From the NCBI RefSeq assembly GCF_002979555.1, contig NZ_PCOZ01000009.1:102022-166021 (forward strand): 64,000 bases of DNA, written 5' to 3'. Each line of letters opens with the position of its first letter. Within the stretch, counting starts at the first letter, position 1. Below the pieces are notes generated by a model, which made no database searches, was not told the origin of the DNA, and saw only the letters and a program-made list of their open reading frames with translations. Source of the stretch: Pseudomonas sp. MYb60. GTDB taxonomy: Bacteria > Pseudomonadota > Gammaproteobacteria > Pseudomonadales > Pseudomonadaceae. The translations under genes and the position numbers were made by a program. Below, piece after piece: positions 7,416-14,495 of the stretch.

Positions 7416-8176
7416 ACTGCACACATATTACCGAGGCCTTCGGTCTAGCGTGTACGCATATCAATAGCGGCCTCGTTTACCTTGAAAGCCCTATCTCCCT
7501 ATCCTTCGACGGCACCTTGATCGGGGCGTACGTTCAGGACATTGGTCAAGGTCGAGTTCGCATCACCGACAACGCAGATACGCTGTTCCACGCGATGACT
7601 ATGGGTGTGAGCCCAAATGCAAATAAGGCCGCAAAACTGGCCAACATTGCTGCGGACTGTCACATAGCACTATCCGAAAGCGGTGAGTTGCATGCGTCGT
7701 GCGCCGAGAAAGATGTGCCGTACTATATGGCTCGTTTTATCGAAGCGGCGAGCCAGATCAGCCAAGCTTGCGATGCTTGGCGACCTGCCCCCATATCTAA
7801 ATTTGAGAAGATTGTTTCGAAGGCTCTTCGCGCCGGTTTTCCAAAGCGCGTAAGAAGGGACTATGAGGTTCAGGGCGCGAGCGGCCACAACCTTAAGTTC
7901 CAGTTCGCGCTTGACGTCGAGTCCGGCAACCCGCAGATCATTCAAACCGTAAGTGCTCAGGATGACAAACCGCACTGGCTATCCGTCTACAGCACCCTGG
8001 GGAAAATGGTTGATCTTAAGAATGCCGCGCCACAAGCAAGACGCCTGGTGATTCTTGAGTCGGCCAACCCTCAGGACGTTGGCAAGGCAGCTTCTGCACT
8101 GGCAGAAAGCGCAAGCGTTCTGGTTTTCAAGACCGCGTCTCAGCTTATAGAAGATATAAGGTCGCTCGCGGCCTAA
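7412..8176 (+). CDS. DUF1828/DUF1829-type protein
   Basis: 254 aa. The N-terminal domain has the DUF1828 pattern: ITEAFGLACTHINSGLVYLE, SPISLSFDGTLIGAYVQDIG, RVRITDNADTLFHAM. The C-terminal half (about residues 130-250) resembles the DUF1829 part, with FPKRVRRDYEVQGASGHNLK and a predicted alpha/beta end. The biochemical role of these domains is not established to my knowledge. It overlaps the preceding gene by 4 bp and is followed by a GC-rich hairpin at 8187-8205. Confidence 0.8.
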   Translation: MNCTHITEAFGLACTHINSGLVYLESPISLSFDGTLIGAYVQDIGQGRVRITDNADTLFHAMTMGVSPNANKAAKLANIAADCHIALSESGELHASCAEKDVPYYMARFIEAASQISQACDAWRPAPISKFEKIVSKALRAGFPKRVRRDYEVQGASGHNLKFQFALDVESGNPQIIQTVSAQDDKPHWLSVYSTLGKMVDLKNAAPQARRLVILESANPQDVGKAASALAESASVLVFKTASQLIEDIRSLAA

Positions 8177-8186
8177 CTTTGAAAGC

Positions 8187-8206
8187 CCGGCCCAGAGCCG
8201 GGCTTC
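8187..8206 (+). terminator. Hairpin after the two-gene module
   Basis: AGCCCGGC and GCCGGGCT form a strong stem with a short loop 11 bases after the DUF1828-type stop. The following bases (TCTAGTATC) are only weakly T-rich, so termination is likely but imperfect. Confidence 0.5.
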
Positions 8207-8385
8207 TAGTATCTGGTGCCCCCCCTAAGGGCGAATTAGCCCCGGTCCTAGACATGCGTATGGGCGTAAGCCATGGATAGTGTCAGACTGCCATAGCGAT
8301 CAACCGTATATGCTATAGACTCACACAATGGCTCATAGCCATATATCTGACGACGCCTCTGGACTCCACCTGTGAAAGGGAAATC

Positions 8386-8763
8386 ATGAAATTTTTTCTG
8401 CTAATTCCGGCGCTGTTTTCATTTGCGGTATCGGCAACTGAGACACCTACTCCGCCGGGGCCAAATCCCATGCAATTTACGGGGCGGTTTTTTACGCTTG
8501 CGGCAAACGACCCGCAGGGGCAGATCAAATCTCCTGCAAAAATTGGATACACCGTATTGGTTCTTGATGAGCAGATCACCGTTCGAACCGATATCGGAAA
8601 TTTGGTCACTGCAGATCGTGTACAGTTCGCGTTAGATGACGGAGATAGCTTGCCGAACGGAGCCAGAGTGAAGCTTGAGTGTGGCTTCGTCATGGGGGCA
8701 GAAACTCAGCACCACTTCGAACCGCTGTTTTGTGGCCAAAGCAAGTTGACTGTCTTGCGATAG
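8386..8763 (+). CDS. Exported hypothetical protein
   Basis: 125 aa with a Sec signal peptide (MKFFLLIPALFSFAVSA, likely cut near TETPT). The mature part (about 108 aa) is beta-rich and has two cysteines (ECGFVMG and LFCGQS) that could pair in the periplasm. GAAAGGGAAATC precedes the ATG. An antisense frame of similar length (8313-8693) lacks these features. An exported protein between the repressor and P_L suggests lysogenic conversion. Function unknown. Confidence 0.7.
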   Translation: MKFFLLIPALFSFAVSATETPTPPGPNPMQFTGRFFTLAANDPQGQIKSPAKIGYTVLVLDEQITVRTDIGNLVTADRVQFALDDGDSLPNGARVKLECGFVMGAETQHHFEPLFCGQSKLTVLR

Positions 8764-8999
8764 AAGTCACGCGCGCGCCCCCATTCGTCCGCTGACCGAA
8801 ATGATCAGTTCTAGGGTGGGGGACGGTCGGCCAGAGCGTCGTGCGTATGAAGTACGGCTTTACTAGGTAGAAGCCCTAGGAATCGGCTAATACTCCCCCT
8901 ATCACGGTCCCGTACCTCGCAACTGAGCGGGCTTCTTTTTTCTGGCAAGCCCTGCTCTGCTAAGGTGGCCACCTCTGACCGCAATGGAAGCTTCGAAGA

Positions 9000-9326
9000 A
9001 TGGATTCATGGAAGGCTCTGACAATCGCTTTGCTGGCATCGGTCAGCACTCAAGCCGTATCAGGTGATGGCGCCAACCCTATCGCTGCCGCGATATTTAT
9101 CACAATTTCCTCGCCAACCATTTTAATTGGGGCGACCACATCCCTCACGACCGAGCCACCAAAGGTTTTCAAATCTGCCAAGACCGACGCTCTGGCGTTC
9201 ATTGGGTCGGATGGGGAGATTCGCGGCGCACAGTTTGAGCAGGCTTCTAGGTACTACCGCTCTACCGGCGTACCGCCGCTGATGTCAGACACCCAGCTAG
9301 CCAGGGCAATCGCGACCTCCCTCTGA
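9000..9326 (+). CDS. DUF2388-like exported protein
   Basis: 108 aa. A signal-like N-terminus (WKALTIALLASVSTQAVSG) is followed by a Thr/Ser-rich stretch and the conserved end ALAFIGSDGEIRGAQFEQAS and LARAIATSL, which recall the Pseudomonas family DUF2388 of small secreted proteins. GGAAGC lies 6 bases before the ATG. Chromosomal paralogues of this family are common in Pseudomonas, so it may be a captured host gene. Function unknown. Confidence 0.7.
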   Translation: MDSWKALTIALLASVSTQAVSGDGANPIAAAIFITISSPTILIGATTSLTTEPPKVFKSAKTDALAFIGSDGEIRGAQFEQASRYYRSTGVPPLMSDTQLARAIATSL

Positions 9327-9571
9327 TAACGACTTGCTAGCCCTCAACCGGGCAGGTCTACTTGTGACTGCCCTACCCTGGTCCTCCCATGCACTCGGCC
9401 CTCCCGATCGCGGCCATGCGTTGTCTGCGCTTTATCCGTCCATACCACCGCCGAGCTTCTTGCATCTAGCGACTTGAAATTCTCTGTATGAATTCTGGCG
9501 CATCACCGCCTTGCCATCGAGTGGATTGCAGTCCCAAACTGACAGGCCAGTTCGTCAAGGAGATTCAAGTT

Positions 9572-9784
9572 TTGGAAAATGGAATTGTGTGGGCAGTCCT
9601 GGCGATCCCACCAATCATTTCGATCGCTGCTTTTTACTTAGTGAGCCGTACCACCTACGGAATTCAAGATAGAGGCATTGCAAGGTATCGTAAGAAGCTG
9701 CGGATGATAGGGAGAGTCTCAGCTGGGTTCAGCACATTGGGACTTTTGGTTTGTGCTATCTATCTGATCATGCAAAATCAGTAG
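9572..9784 (+). CDS. Small two-helix membrane protein
   Basis: The frame from 9488 to 9784 is open, but its first 28 codons do not look protein-like and the ATG at 9488 has no ribosome site. A TTG at 9572 has AAGGAG 9 bases upstream, giving 70 aa with two membrane segments (GIVWAVLAIPPIISIAAFYL and SAGFSTLGLLVCAIYLIM) and a basic loop between. I prefer the TTG start; the ATG at 9488 is the alternative. Function unknown. Confidence 0.55.
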   Translation: MENGIVWAVLAIPPIISIAAFYLVSRTTYGIQDRGIARYRKKLRMIGRVSAGFSTLGLLVCAIYLIMQNQ

Positions 9785-9817
9785 CCGACTATCATTTTGC
9801 ACGCACGGAAGCGCTCC

Positions 9818-10132
9818 ATGAATGAAATTGGATTACGACTCAAAACCGAACGTCTCAGACTCAGGATGTCTCAGCGCGCGTTTGGTGAGGTTGGCGGTGT
9901 ACTCGGAAATGCTCAGGCTAACTACGAGCGCGGGGAACGTAGCCCTACAGCCTATTACTTAGTCCGCCTCATCAAAATTGGCGTAGACATCAGCTACATC
10001 CTTACCGGAACCCGCTCTATATTGTTCCATGCTGATGATGACGTTGATGCACTGCAATTCAATGCGAACTTCGCCAAGCTTACGAAAAATCAAAGAAAAA
10101 TCATCTCGGACCTGGTCGAGTCAATGACCTAG
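9818..10132 (+). CDS. XRE-family HTH regulator
   Basis: 104 aa. The N-terminal 65 residues are an XRE helix-turn-helix: GLRLKTERLRLRMSQRAFGE, then NAQANYERGERSPTAYYL and an aliphatic helix ending in ISYILTG. A short C-terminal tail follows. Start ATG 9818 has GGAAG 6 bases upstream and fits the domain; ATG 9797 adds seven basic residues. It is followed by a strong terminator at 10238. It may be a second regulator of the lysogen block. Confidence 0.8.
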   Translation: MNEIGLRLKTERLRLRMSQRAFGEVGGVLGNAQANYERGERSPTAYYLVRLIKIGVDISYILTGTRSILFHADDDVDALQFNANFAKLTKNQRKIISDLVESMT

Positions 10133-10237
10133 AAAGCGAAACTTAAGCCACGTCTCACAGAATCTGCCGCGTGCAGACTTTTTACTATTTCTTCCAAGCT
10201 TGTCTTCATCGACAACTGAAAAGTTAGTAATCCTGAC

Positions 10238-10259
10238 GCCCGCCATTTGCGGGCTTTTT
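10238..10259 (+). terminator. Rho-independent terminator
   Basis: GCCCGC (10238-10243) and GCGGGC (10249-10254) pair around a CATTT loop and are followed by TTTTT. It lies 105 bases after the XRE gene and just before the end of the convergent DUF1654-like gene, so it insulates the lysogen block. Confidence 0.8.
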
Positions 10260-10267
10260 CATGCCCG

Positions 10268-10579
10268 TCAGAACGGCGCCGCCTCTTCTTCCTGCTCAAA
10301 CTCGACCTCTCCCCTCCCCGCTACCTCGACTTCCTGCTGCTCCCACCTGACCGTCACGCTGCCGTCGTCGTTGAGCGTCAGCTCCAGCTCGTCAGTATCA
10401 GCGATCACACCTAGCACCTCTTCCCACTCACGATCTCCATCAGTGTCTAGGCGATGGATATTCACCCAGCGCTGAAGCTGCGCGATCGGGTGGTTGATCA
10501 TCTCTGATACCCGCAGCGCGAGGCGCTCCATGCCGCTCATTTCATGCTGTGCTGCCATTGCCGCCTGCTTCTTTGCCAT
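10268..10579 (-). CDS. DUF1654-like phage protein
   Basis: 103 aa. The central pattern, SGMERLALRVSEMINHPIAQ, then WEEVLGVIADTDELELTLND and a terminal beta segment VTVRWEQ, matches DUF1654 proteins of Pseudomonas phages. The C-terminus is strongly acidic (EFEQEEEAAPF). Function is not established. It reads leftward from the O_L-like region, so operators at 10635-10751 probably control it too. Confidence 0.75.
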   Translation of the reverse strand: MAKKQAAMAAQHEMSGMERLALRVSEMINHPIAQLQRWVNIHRLDTDGDREWEEVLGVIADTDELELTLNDDGSVTVRWEQQEVEVAGRGEVEFEQEEEAAPF

Positions 10580-10634
10580 GAAATTCCCTCCTGATCAATA
10601 TGCTGTATATCCGTCCAGTACTTGCGAAGCATAG

Positions 10635-10751
10635 CGAACCATTAGTTCACGGTAAATCCCCTTTCGAATCAGAAGCGGCTTTCAGGGAATTGCATACCAC
10701 GTGAAAAAATATGTACTTTTGGTACTTGACTGAATATGAACCTGTAGTTCA
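10635..10751. promoter_or_regulatory. O_L-like operator cluster (three 15-bp sites)
   Basis: Three copies of the dyad seen near the repressor: CGAACCATTAGTTCA (10635-10649), TGTACTTTTGGTACT (10712-10726) and TGAACCTGTAGTTCA (10737-10751). All six sites of the prophage share the form TGAAC-N5-GTTCA with one or two changes. One site is inside the P_L spacer, and the 10635 site is placed to affect the leftward DUF1654-like gene. Confidence 0.75.
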
Positions 10752-10754
10752 TAT
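10726..10754 (+). promoter_or_regulatory. P_L-like early promoter
   Basis: TTGACT (10726-10731) and TCATAT (10749-10754) are separated by exactly 17 bp. The operator at 10737-10751 lies in the spacer and overlaps the -10. It would start the rightward operon that runs through recombination genes to int. Confidence 0.75.
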
Positions 10755-10789
10755 TTCACCCATCGCAGCGACTTACGAGGGACTGCGAA

Positions 10790-10815
10790 GGGCCTACGCC
10801 CGAAGCTCTTTAACA
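10790..10815 (+). promoter_or_regulatory. rrn-like antitermination site (hairpin plus boxA)
   Basis: About 30-50 bases after the expected P_L start, GGGC-CTAC-GCCC can form a small hairpin and is followed by GCTCTTTAACA (10805-10815), which matches the bacterial rRNA boxA. The order hairpin then boxA is that of rrn leaders, not of lambda nut (boxA then boxB). Likely bound by host NusB/NusE. Function is inferred. Confidence 0.55.
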
Positions 10816-10846
10816 GCACGGGAACCTCGCAGATCGATCCCCAGTA

Positions 10847-10972
10847 ATGGGCACAGGGCGAGCAATAAATTCGATCTCCACGCCAGCTCTGGAACTGGCC
10901 GTGCTCACCAGATGTGAGTACGCGAAACCACGCAAGCCGGTCGGCGAAGAACACCGTTCACGAAATGTGTGA
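10847..10972 (+). CDS. Possible 41-aa leader peptide gene
   Basis: A frame from ATG 10847 to TGA 10972. The C-terminal half is charged (CEYAKPRKPVGEEHRSRN) and looks more protein-like than the start. No ribosome site is visible before the ATG, so the start or the gene itself is uncertain. It precedes the overlapping micro-ORF chain. Confidence 0.3.
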   Translation: MGTGRAINSISTPALELAVLTRCEYAKPRKPVGEEHRSRNV

Positions 10973-10986
10973 CGCCGACTAGAGAT

Positions 10987-11136
10987 ATGAATCCGGCGAT
11001 GCGCGTGGTGGAGATGAAACACCGAATTCAAGAATTAGCGGGCCCGATAGCTTCGGCTGGGACCGCCGGACCTCATGCACCCTGCCCACATAACCGGGCA
11101 AACGAGCTGCAGCGTGCATGTTGTAGGGACCTGTGA
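10987..11136 (+). CDS. Micro-ORF 1 of the P_L leader (49 aa)
   Basis: ATG 10987 to TGA 11136. The N-terminus is helical (MRVVEMKHRIQELAG) and the C-terminus is Cys-rich (ANELQRACCRDL). The stop overlaps the GTG of the next micro-ORF in GTGA. Only a weak purine stretch (AGAGAT) precedes the start. Support comes from the exact overlap chain. Confidence 0.4.
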   Translation: MNPAMRVVEMKHRIQELAGPIASAGTAGPHAPCPHNRANELQRACCRDL

Positions 11137-11195
11137 TCCAAGGCGAACAGATGCTGATCGACGCCATGGGGAGGAAGCTCACCGCCAACCAATGA
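11133..11195 (+). CDS. Micro-ORF 2 of the P_L leader (20 aa)
   Basis: GTG 11133 to TGA 11195, with AGGGA just upstream. It overlaps the previous stop (GTGA) and the next start (ATGA). The peptide is VIQGEQMLIDAMGRKLTANQ. It may be a real small protein or a translated leader that couples the chain. Confidence 0.4.
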   Translation: MIQGEQMLIDAMGRKLTANQ

Positions 11196-11275
11196 AGACG
11201 ACCGGCCAGCCCTGCAATCAGCAGCGGGCAACGGGCCACACCGCTGACGCAACAAACCCAGGCCGTCGCCAGTAG
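11192..11275 (+). CDS. Micro-ORF 3 of the P_L leader (27 aa)
   Basis: ATG 11192 to TAG 11275, overlapping micro-ORF 2 by 4 bp. The product is polar and basic (CNQQRATGHTADATNPGRRQ). Its stop lies within the loop of a hairpin with arms CCCAGGCC (11257-11264) and GGCCTGGG, so translation could change the fold of the leader RNA. Confidence 0.35.
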   Translation: MKTTGQPCNQQRATGHTADATNPGRRQ

Positions 11276-11397
11276 CGGGCCTGGGGCCCATTCCCCACCT
11301 CTATTACGTCAGCACTCCTTCCCCGCGCCCATCAGCAACCAGCGGGAGGCATGAGTGTTGACGAATACAGGTGAACAGCACGCCTCTGGAGGCGACC
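11276..11397 (+). other. Untranslated stretch before the first large P_L gene
   Basis: It holds the right arm of the CCCAGGCC hairpin (GGCCTGGG from 11278), a seven-codon frame at 11351-11374 with GGGAGG before it, and a GTG at 11371 in frame with the next gene. I see no other gene or a T-run terminator. Confidence 0.4.
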
Positions 11398-11835
11398 ATG
11401 AACGCAGCATTGAAAATATGCCAGGAGCGTTACGACGCTCAGTTGCCCCCAGAGGTCAGCGAGAGCGACGAGGTGACGGACTGGCTTGAGCATTCGACGG
11501 AGCGCCTGGTGTGCGGCGTCGACATCAAGTGGAAGCGCCGCTACGGCCAGACGCAGGTGGTGACGTTCGACCGGTTCTGCACGGTCCTCCAAGGCCACCT
11601 GAACCAGCGCCAGATAGACGGCCTGGACCAGCGCGATTCGTTTGCCCGCCTGTTGCTGTCGGCGATGCTCGGCAGCCAGAGCGATGCCAGGGCCCACGCC
11701 GCAGACCTGCTGGGCCAGCAGCGCCCTATTGAGGCGGTCGAGAAGATCGCTGTAGCGCTGCTGCGGCCGTATGCCGAAGACGCTGTAGCAGCGGAACGGG
11801 AAGAGCGCGAAGACGACGTGGATGCCGATGTATGA
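11398..11835 (+). CDS. Hypothetical early phage protein
   Basis: 145 aa, helical and acidic at the C-terminus (AEREEREDDVDADV). The middle has DIKWKRRYGQTQVVTFDRFC and an Ala/Leu-rich helix. ATG 11398 has GGAGG 5 bases upstream and is preferred; GTG 11371 is in frame and would overlap a tiny ORF. First sizeable gene of the P_L operon; its stop overlaps the next start in ATGA. Function unknown. Confidence 0.7.
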   Translation: MNAALKICQERYDAQLPPEVSESDEVTDWLEHSTERLVCGVDIKWKRRYGQTQVVTFDRFCTVLQGHLNQRQIDGLDQRDSFARLLLSAMLGSQSDARAHAADLLGQQRPIEAVEKIAVALLRPYAEDAVAAEREEREDDVDADV

Positions 11836-12023
11836 GCCCGCACATCCTGATCGATGAGGCGTTGGATGCACTGGAGCATCCCAGTAGCGAGCCCGGCGCC
11901 CAAGCCGTCGTTGTGCGGATGATCACAAACATGCTCACCGGCGACGCAATCACCGTCGACGAATTCAACCACTACTGCCAGCGCCTGCTGAAAATCACCA
12001 GGCACCGCAAGGAGGCTGCATGA
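11832..12023 (+). CDS. Small hypothetical phage protein
   Basis: 63 aa, overlapping its neighbours by 4 bp on both sides. The sequence is helical (LIDEALDALEHPSSEPGAQA, then VDEFNHYCQRLLKITRHRKE) with a basic end, compatible with a small DNA- or protein-binding factor. Not recognised. Confidence 0.65.
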   Translation: MSPHILIDEALDALEHPSSEPGAQAVVVRMITNMLTGDAITVDEFNHYCQRLLKITRHRKEAA

Positions 12024-12214
12024 CCACTGCACCGGTTAAATCACTGGTCGACGAGCAGCTCGACGACATCGAGCGCCGCATTGCGATCTTGGGCTTCGGC
12101 CTTCCCTTCAACGAGTTGATCGGCCGCAAGCGTGAAGAGCTGGTGCGGGATCTGCCGCAGCGCCTGGCGCCGACCATGAAGGGTCGCCGCATTGCGGTAA
12201 GGGTTCGTCCTTGA
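12020..12214 (+). CDS. Small hypothetical phage protein
   Basis: 64 aa, ATG overlapping the previous stop, GGAGG 6 bases upstream. Helical N-terminus (DEQLDDIERRIAILG), then a basic stretch (IGRKREELVRDLPQRL) and a very basic tail (KGRRIAVRVRP). The stop overlaps the TTG of the next small gene. Function unknown. Confidence 0.65.
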   Translation: MTTAPVKSLVDEQLDDIERRIAILGFGLPFNELIGRKREELVRDLPQRLAPTMKGRRIAVRVRP

Positions 12215-12327
12215 CCGCTCGCCAGCGCGCCCGCCGCATGCTCATCTGGCGCGGCGCCTTCCCTGTTCTCGCCCTCCTCACCTTCCTGATGTTGCTCAGC
12301 GCCTTCGCTGATCGAATCACTCTATAA
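12211..12327 (+). CDS. Tiny membrane protein (38 aa)
   Basis: TTG 12211 to TAA 12327. The start overlaps the previous stop in TTGA. The peptide has a basic N-terminus (TARQRARRMLIWR) and one membrane segment (GAFPVLALLTFLMLLSAFA). The overlap and the clean basic-then-hydrophobic layout support it despite its size. Confidence 0.5.
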   Translation: MTARQRARRMLIWRGAFPVLALLTFLMLLSAFADRITL

Positions 12328-12340
12328 CCAACACCTTCAA

Positions 12341-12370
12341 CCGCTGCGAGCATCGCGGCAAGGATTCCCC
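12341..12370 (+). promoter_or_regulatory. Hairpin leader with Shine-Dalgarno (copy 1)
   Basis: GCGA/TCGC pair within CCGC...GCGG, followed by CAAGGATTCCCC and the ATG at 12371. The same layout (small GC hairpin, CAAGGA or CAGGA, C-rich spacer, ATG) recurs before the genes at 21310 and 22627, and without its gene at 18610. Confidence 0.55.
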
Positions 12371-13567
12371 ATGTCTGCAGAACAGCAACTGGCGATCCTG
12401 CCAGCTAAAGAAGTAGCCCTGGCAGTATTCAGCGCCCCCAACGGCCTCGACCCATACCTACAAAGCGTCCGGGAAGAAATCGACAAGTTCAACGCCTCGA
12501 CACCTGACGTTAAAACCAAAAAGGGCCAAGACGCGTATCGCTCGATTGCTTACAGCCTGGCGGGATCAAAAACGAAACTCGACAGCCTGGGCAAAGAGCT
12601 TGTTGCAGAGCTGAAGGATGTACCGAAGAAGATCGACGCCGAGCGCAAGCGCGTTCGTGAGCTGCTGAGCGCTTGGCAAGAGGAGGTTCGTAAGCCGCTG
12701 ACTGACTGGGAAGCCGCAGAGCAGGCTCGCAAGGATCGGCACGTCGATGCCGTACAGGCAATTGCGGATTTTGCCTTGGATCTGTCGGACGTCACCGCCG
12801 CGGTACTGCTTGAGTCTATCGCCTCGGTTGAGGCGGTGAAGATGGGCGAGCACTGGGAGGAGTTCGAGGCTGATGCTGCCCGCACCAAGGATCAGGTTCT
12901 GGACAAGTTGCGCTCCACCCTCGCCGCCCGCCAGAAATATGAAACCGAACAGGCGGAACTGGTCAGGCTGCGCGCCGAAACAGAAGCGCAGGCCAAGCGC
13001 GAGCGTGACGCCCAAATCGCCCGGGAAGCAGAGGAGCGCGCCCGCCGCGAAGCCGAGCAGCGTGCACAGGCAGAACGTGATGCCGCAGCCAAGCGTGAAG
13101 CCGAAGCAAAAGTCGACGCTGATCGCCGCGAGCTGGAGTTGAAGCTGGCTGCTGAGCAATCGGAGCGCGCCGCCGCCCAGGCAGCGCGGGACAAAATCGA
13201 GTCGGAGCAGCGCGCCGCACAACAGAAGATCGAAGACGAGCAGCGACATAAGCAGGCGATGGCTCAGGCCGAAGCTGATCGAGTCGCTGCTGAGCAGCGT
13301 GCAGAACAAGAGCGCATTGACTCGGAGCGCCGCCAAGCTGAAGCCGCTGAGCGAGCGAGACTCGCAGAGATCGCACGGGCAAATGCCGCTGCCGACGAGA
13401 TCAACCGCCAAGCCGCCGCGCGGGAAGCGGACAAGGCGCACAAAGCAAAGATCAACCGCGCCGCGCTGGACGCATTTATCGCCGGCGGTATGCCCGTGGG
13501 ATGCGCGAAACAGGCAGTCACCTTGATTGCTCGGCGCAAAATTCCAGCCATAGCCATCACTTACTGA
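12371..13567 (+). CDS. Coiled-coil protein of the recombination module
   Basis: 398 aa. Residues 1-190 are mixed helical (VREEIDKFNASTPDVKTKKG). Residues about 190-355 are an unbroken Ala/Glu/Arg/Gln coiled coil (AEERARREAEQRAQAERDAA and similar). The last 40 residues form a small basic domain (HKAKINRAALDAFIAGG). Genes of this kind precede single-strand annealing proteins and YqaJ exonucleases in many phages; it may be a structural partner of the recombinase. The TolA-like look is composition only. Confidence 0.8.
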   Translation: MSAEQQLAILPAKEVALAVFSAPNGLDPYLQSVREEIDKFNASTPDVKTKKGQDAYRSIAYSLAGSKTKLDSLGKELVAELKDVPKKIDAERKRVRELLSAWQEEVRKPLTDWEAAEQARKDRHVDAVQAIADFALDLSDVTAAVLLESIASVEAVKMGEHWEEFEADAARTKDQVLDKLRSTLAARQKYETEQAELVRLRAETEAQAKRERDAQIAREAEERARREAEQRAQAERDAAAKREAEAKVDADRRELELKLAAEQSERAAAQAARDKIESEQRAAQQKIEDEQRHKQAMAQAEADRVAAEQRAEQERIDSERRQAEAAERARLAEIARANAAADEINRQAAAREADKAHKAKINRAALDAFIAGGMPVGCAKQAVTLIARRKIPAIAITY

Positions 13568-13574
13568 GGTCGTC

Positions 13575-14495
13575 ATGAACGAGATCATTCAAATGCCGGC
13601 ACGCGAAAGTGCCGGCCTTACTGCCGCCGAGGTTCACCGCTTCTCGGCCGTCGAGATTCGCCAGCGCGTTAACCTGGTGCAGGAAGTGATGCAGGGCATC
13701 ATGAAGCGTGAAACGCACTACGGCACCATCCCTGGAACCCAGAAACCAACCCTGTACAAGCCGGGTGCAGAGGTGCTCTGTGTGACCTTCCGGGTTGCGC
13801 AGGAATACCGAATTGAAGATCTATCCGGCCCAGGCGTAGCACGCTACCGGGTCACTTGTGTTGGTCGTCACCAGATGACCGGTGTTGCTCTCGGCGAAGG
13901 CGTCGGCGAATGCTCGTCCAGCGAAGAGAAGTACAAGTGGCGCGGCGTCATCTGCAAAGCGGAATTGGACGCCACCCCAGAGAATCTGCGCCGGAAGAAA
14001 TATTACAAAAACGGCAATACCGCCGATCAGATCCGCACCGAACCAGCAGACCTGGCCAACACCATCCTCAAGATGGCCTGCAAGCGGGCCATGATCGCCA
14101 TGACGCTCAACGTCACTGCGGCATCGGACATCTTCACGCAGGACATCGAAGATCTACCCGAGGAGCTGCGGCCACAGGAGCAGTCTCAGGCTCAGGCGCA
14201 AAGCCAGAAAGCCGCACCAGTCCCCCATGACCCTGCCCTGTCCGCTCACTGGATTACCCAGGCCGAAGCTGCCATCACGCCCGACGCACTGACAGAAGTT
14301 TGGAAGGCCGGGGTGGCTGTCATCAATGACGCCAAAGACACAACAGCCTACGACCTGTTCAAGGCCGCAGTGGTGGCGTGCGGAGTGAAGCTCAAGGCCA
14401 CCGAAGAGGCCAAGCCGGAAAGCGGGGACGTCGCAGATCAGCAGCCCGAGCCAACAGTCGACGAAGAAGTTGAATTTGAGGAGACTCCAGAATGA
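13575..14495 (+). CDS. Putative single-strand annealing protein
   Basis: 306 aa. The conserved core (residues about 25-190) has ETHYGTIPGTQKPTLYKPGA, VTCVGRHQMTGVALGEGVGE and SSEEKYKWRG, then RTEPADLANTILKMACKRAM. The last 100 residues are variable and acidic. I read it as a recombinase-type annealing protein because it sits 4 bp upstream of a YqaJ exonuclease, the standard two-component phage recombination pair. The exact family (RecT, Erf or Rad52-like) cannot be settled by eye. Confidence 0.7.
   Translation: MNEIIQMPARESAGLTAAEVHRFSAVEIRQRVNLVQEVMQGIMKRETHYGTIPGTQKPTLYKPGAEVLCVTFRVAQEYRIEDLSGPGVARYRVTCVGRHQMTGVALGEGVGECSSSEEKYKWRGVICKAELDATPENLRRKKYYKNGNTADQIRTEPADLANTILKMACKRAMIAMTLNVTAASDIFTQDIEDLPEELRPQEQSQAQAQSQKAAPVPHDPALSAHWITQAEAAITPDALTEVWKAGVAVINDAKDTTAYDLFKAAVVACGVKLKATEEAKPESGDVADQQPEPTVDEEVEFEETPE

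Noticed and set aside
8313..8693. Leftward 126-codon frame
   Set aside because: The opposite strand has a clear signal peptide and ribosome site.
12566..13588. 340-codon leftward open frame
   Set aside because: Mirror of the repetitive coiled-coil gene; Leu/Cys-rich and without a start site.
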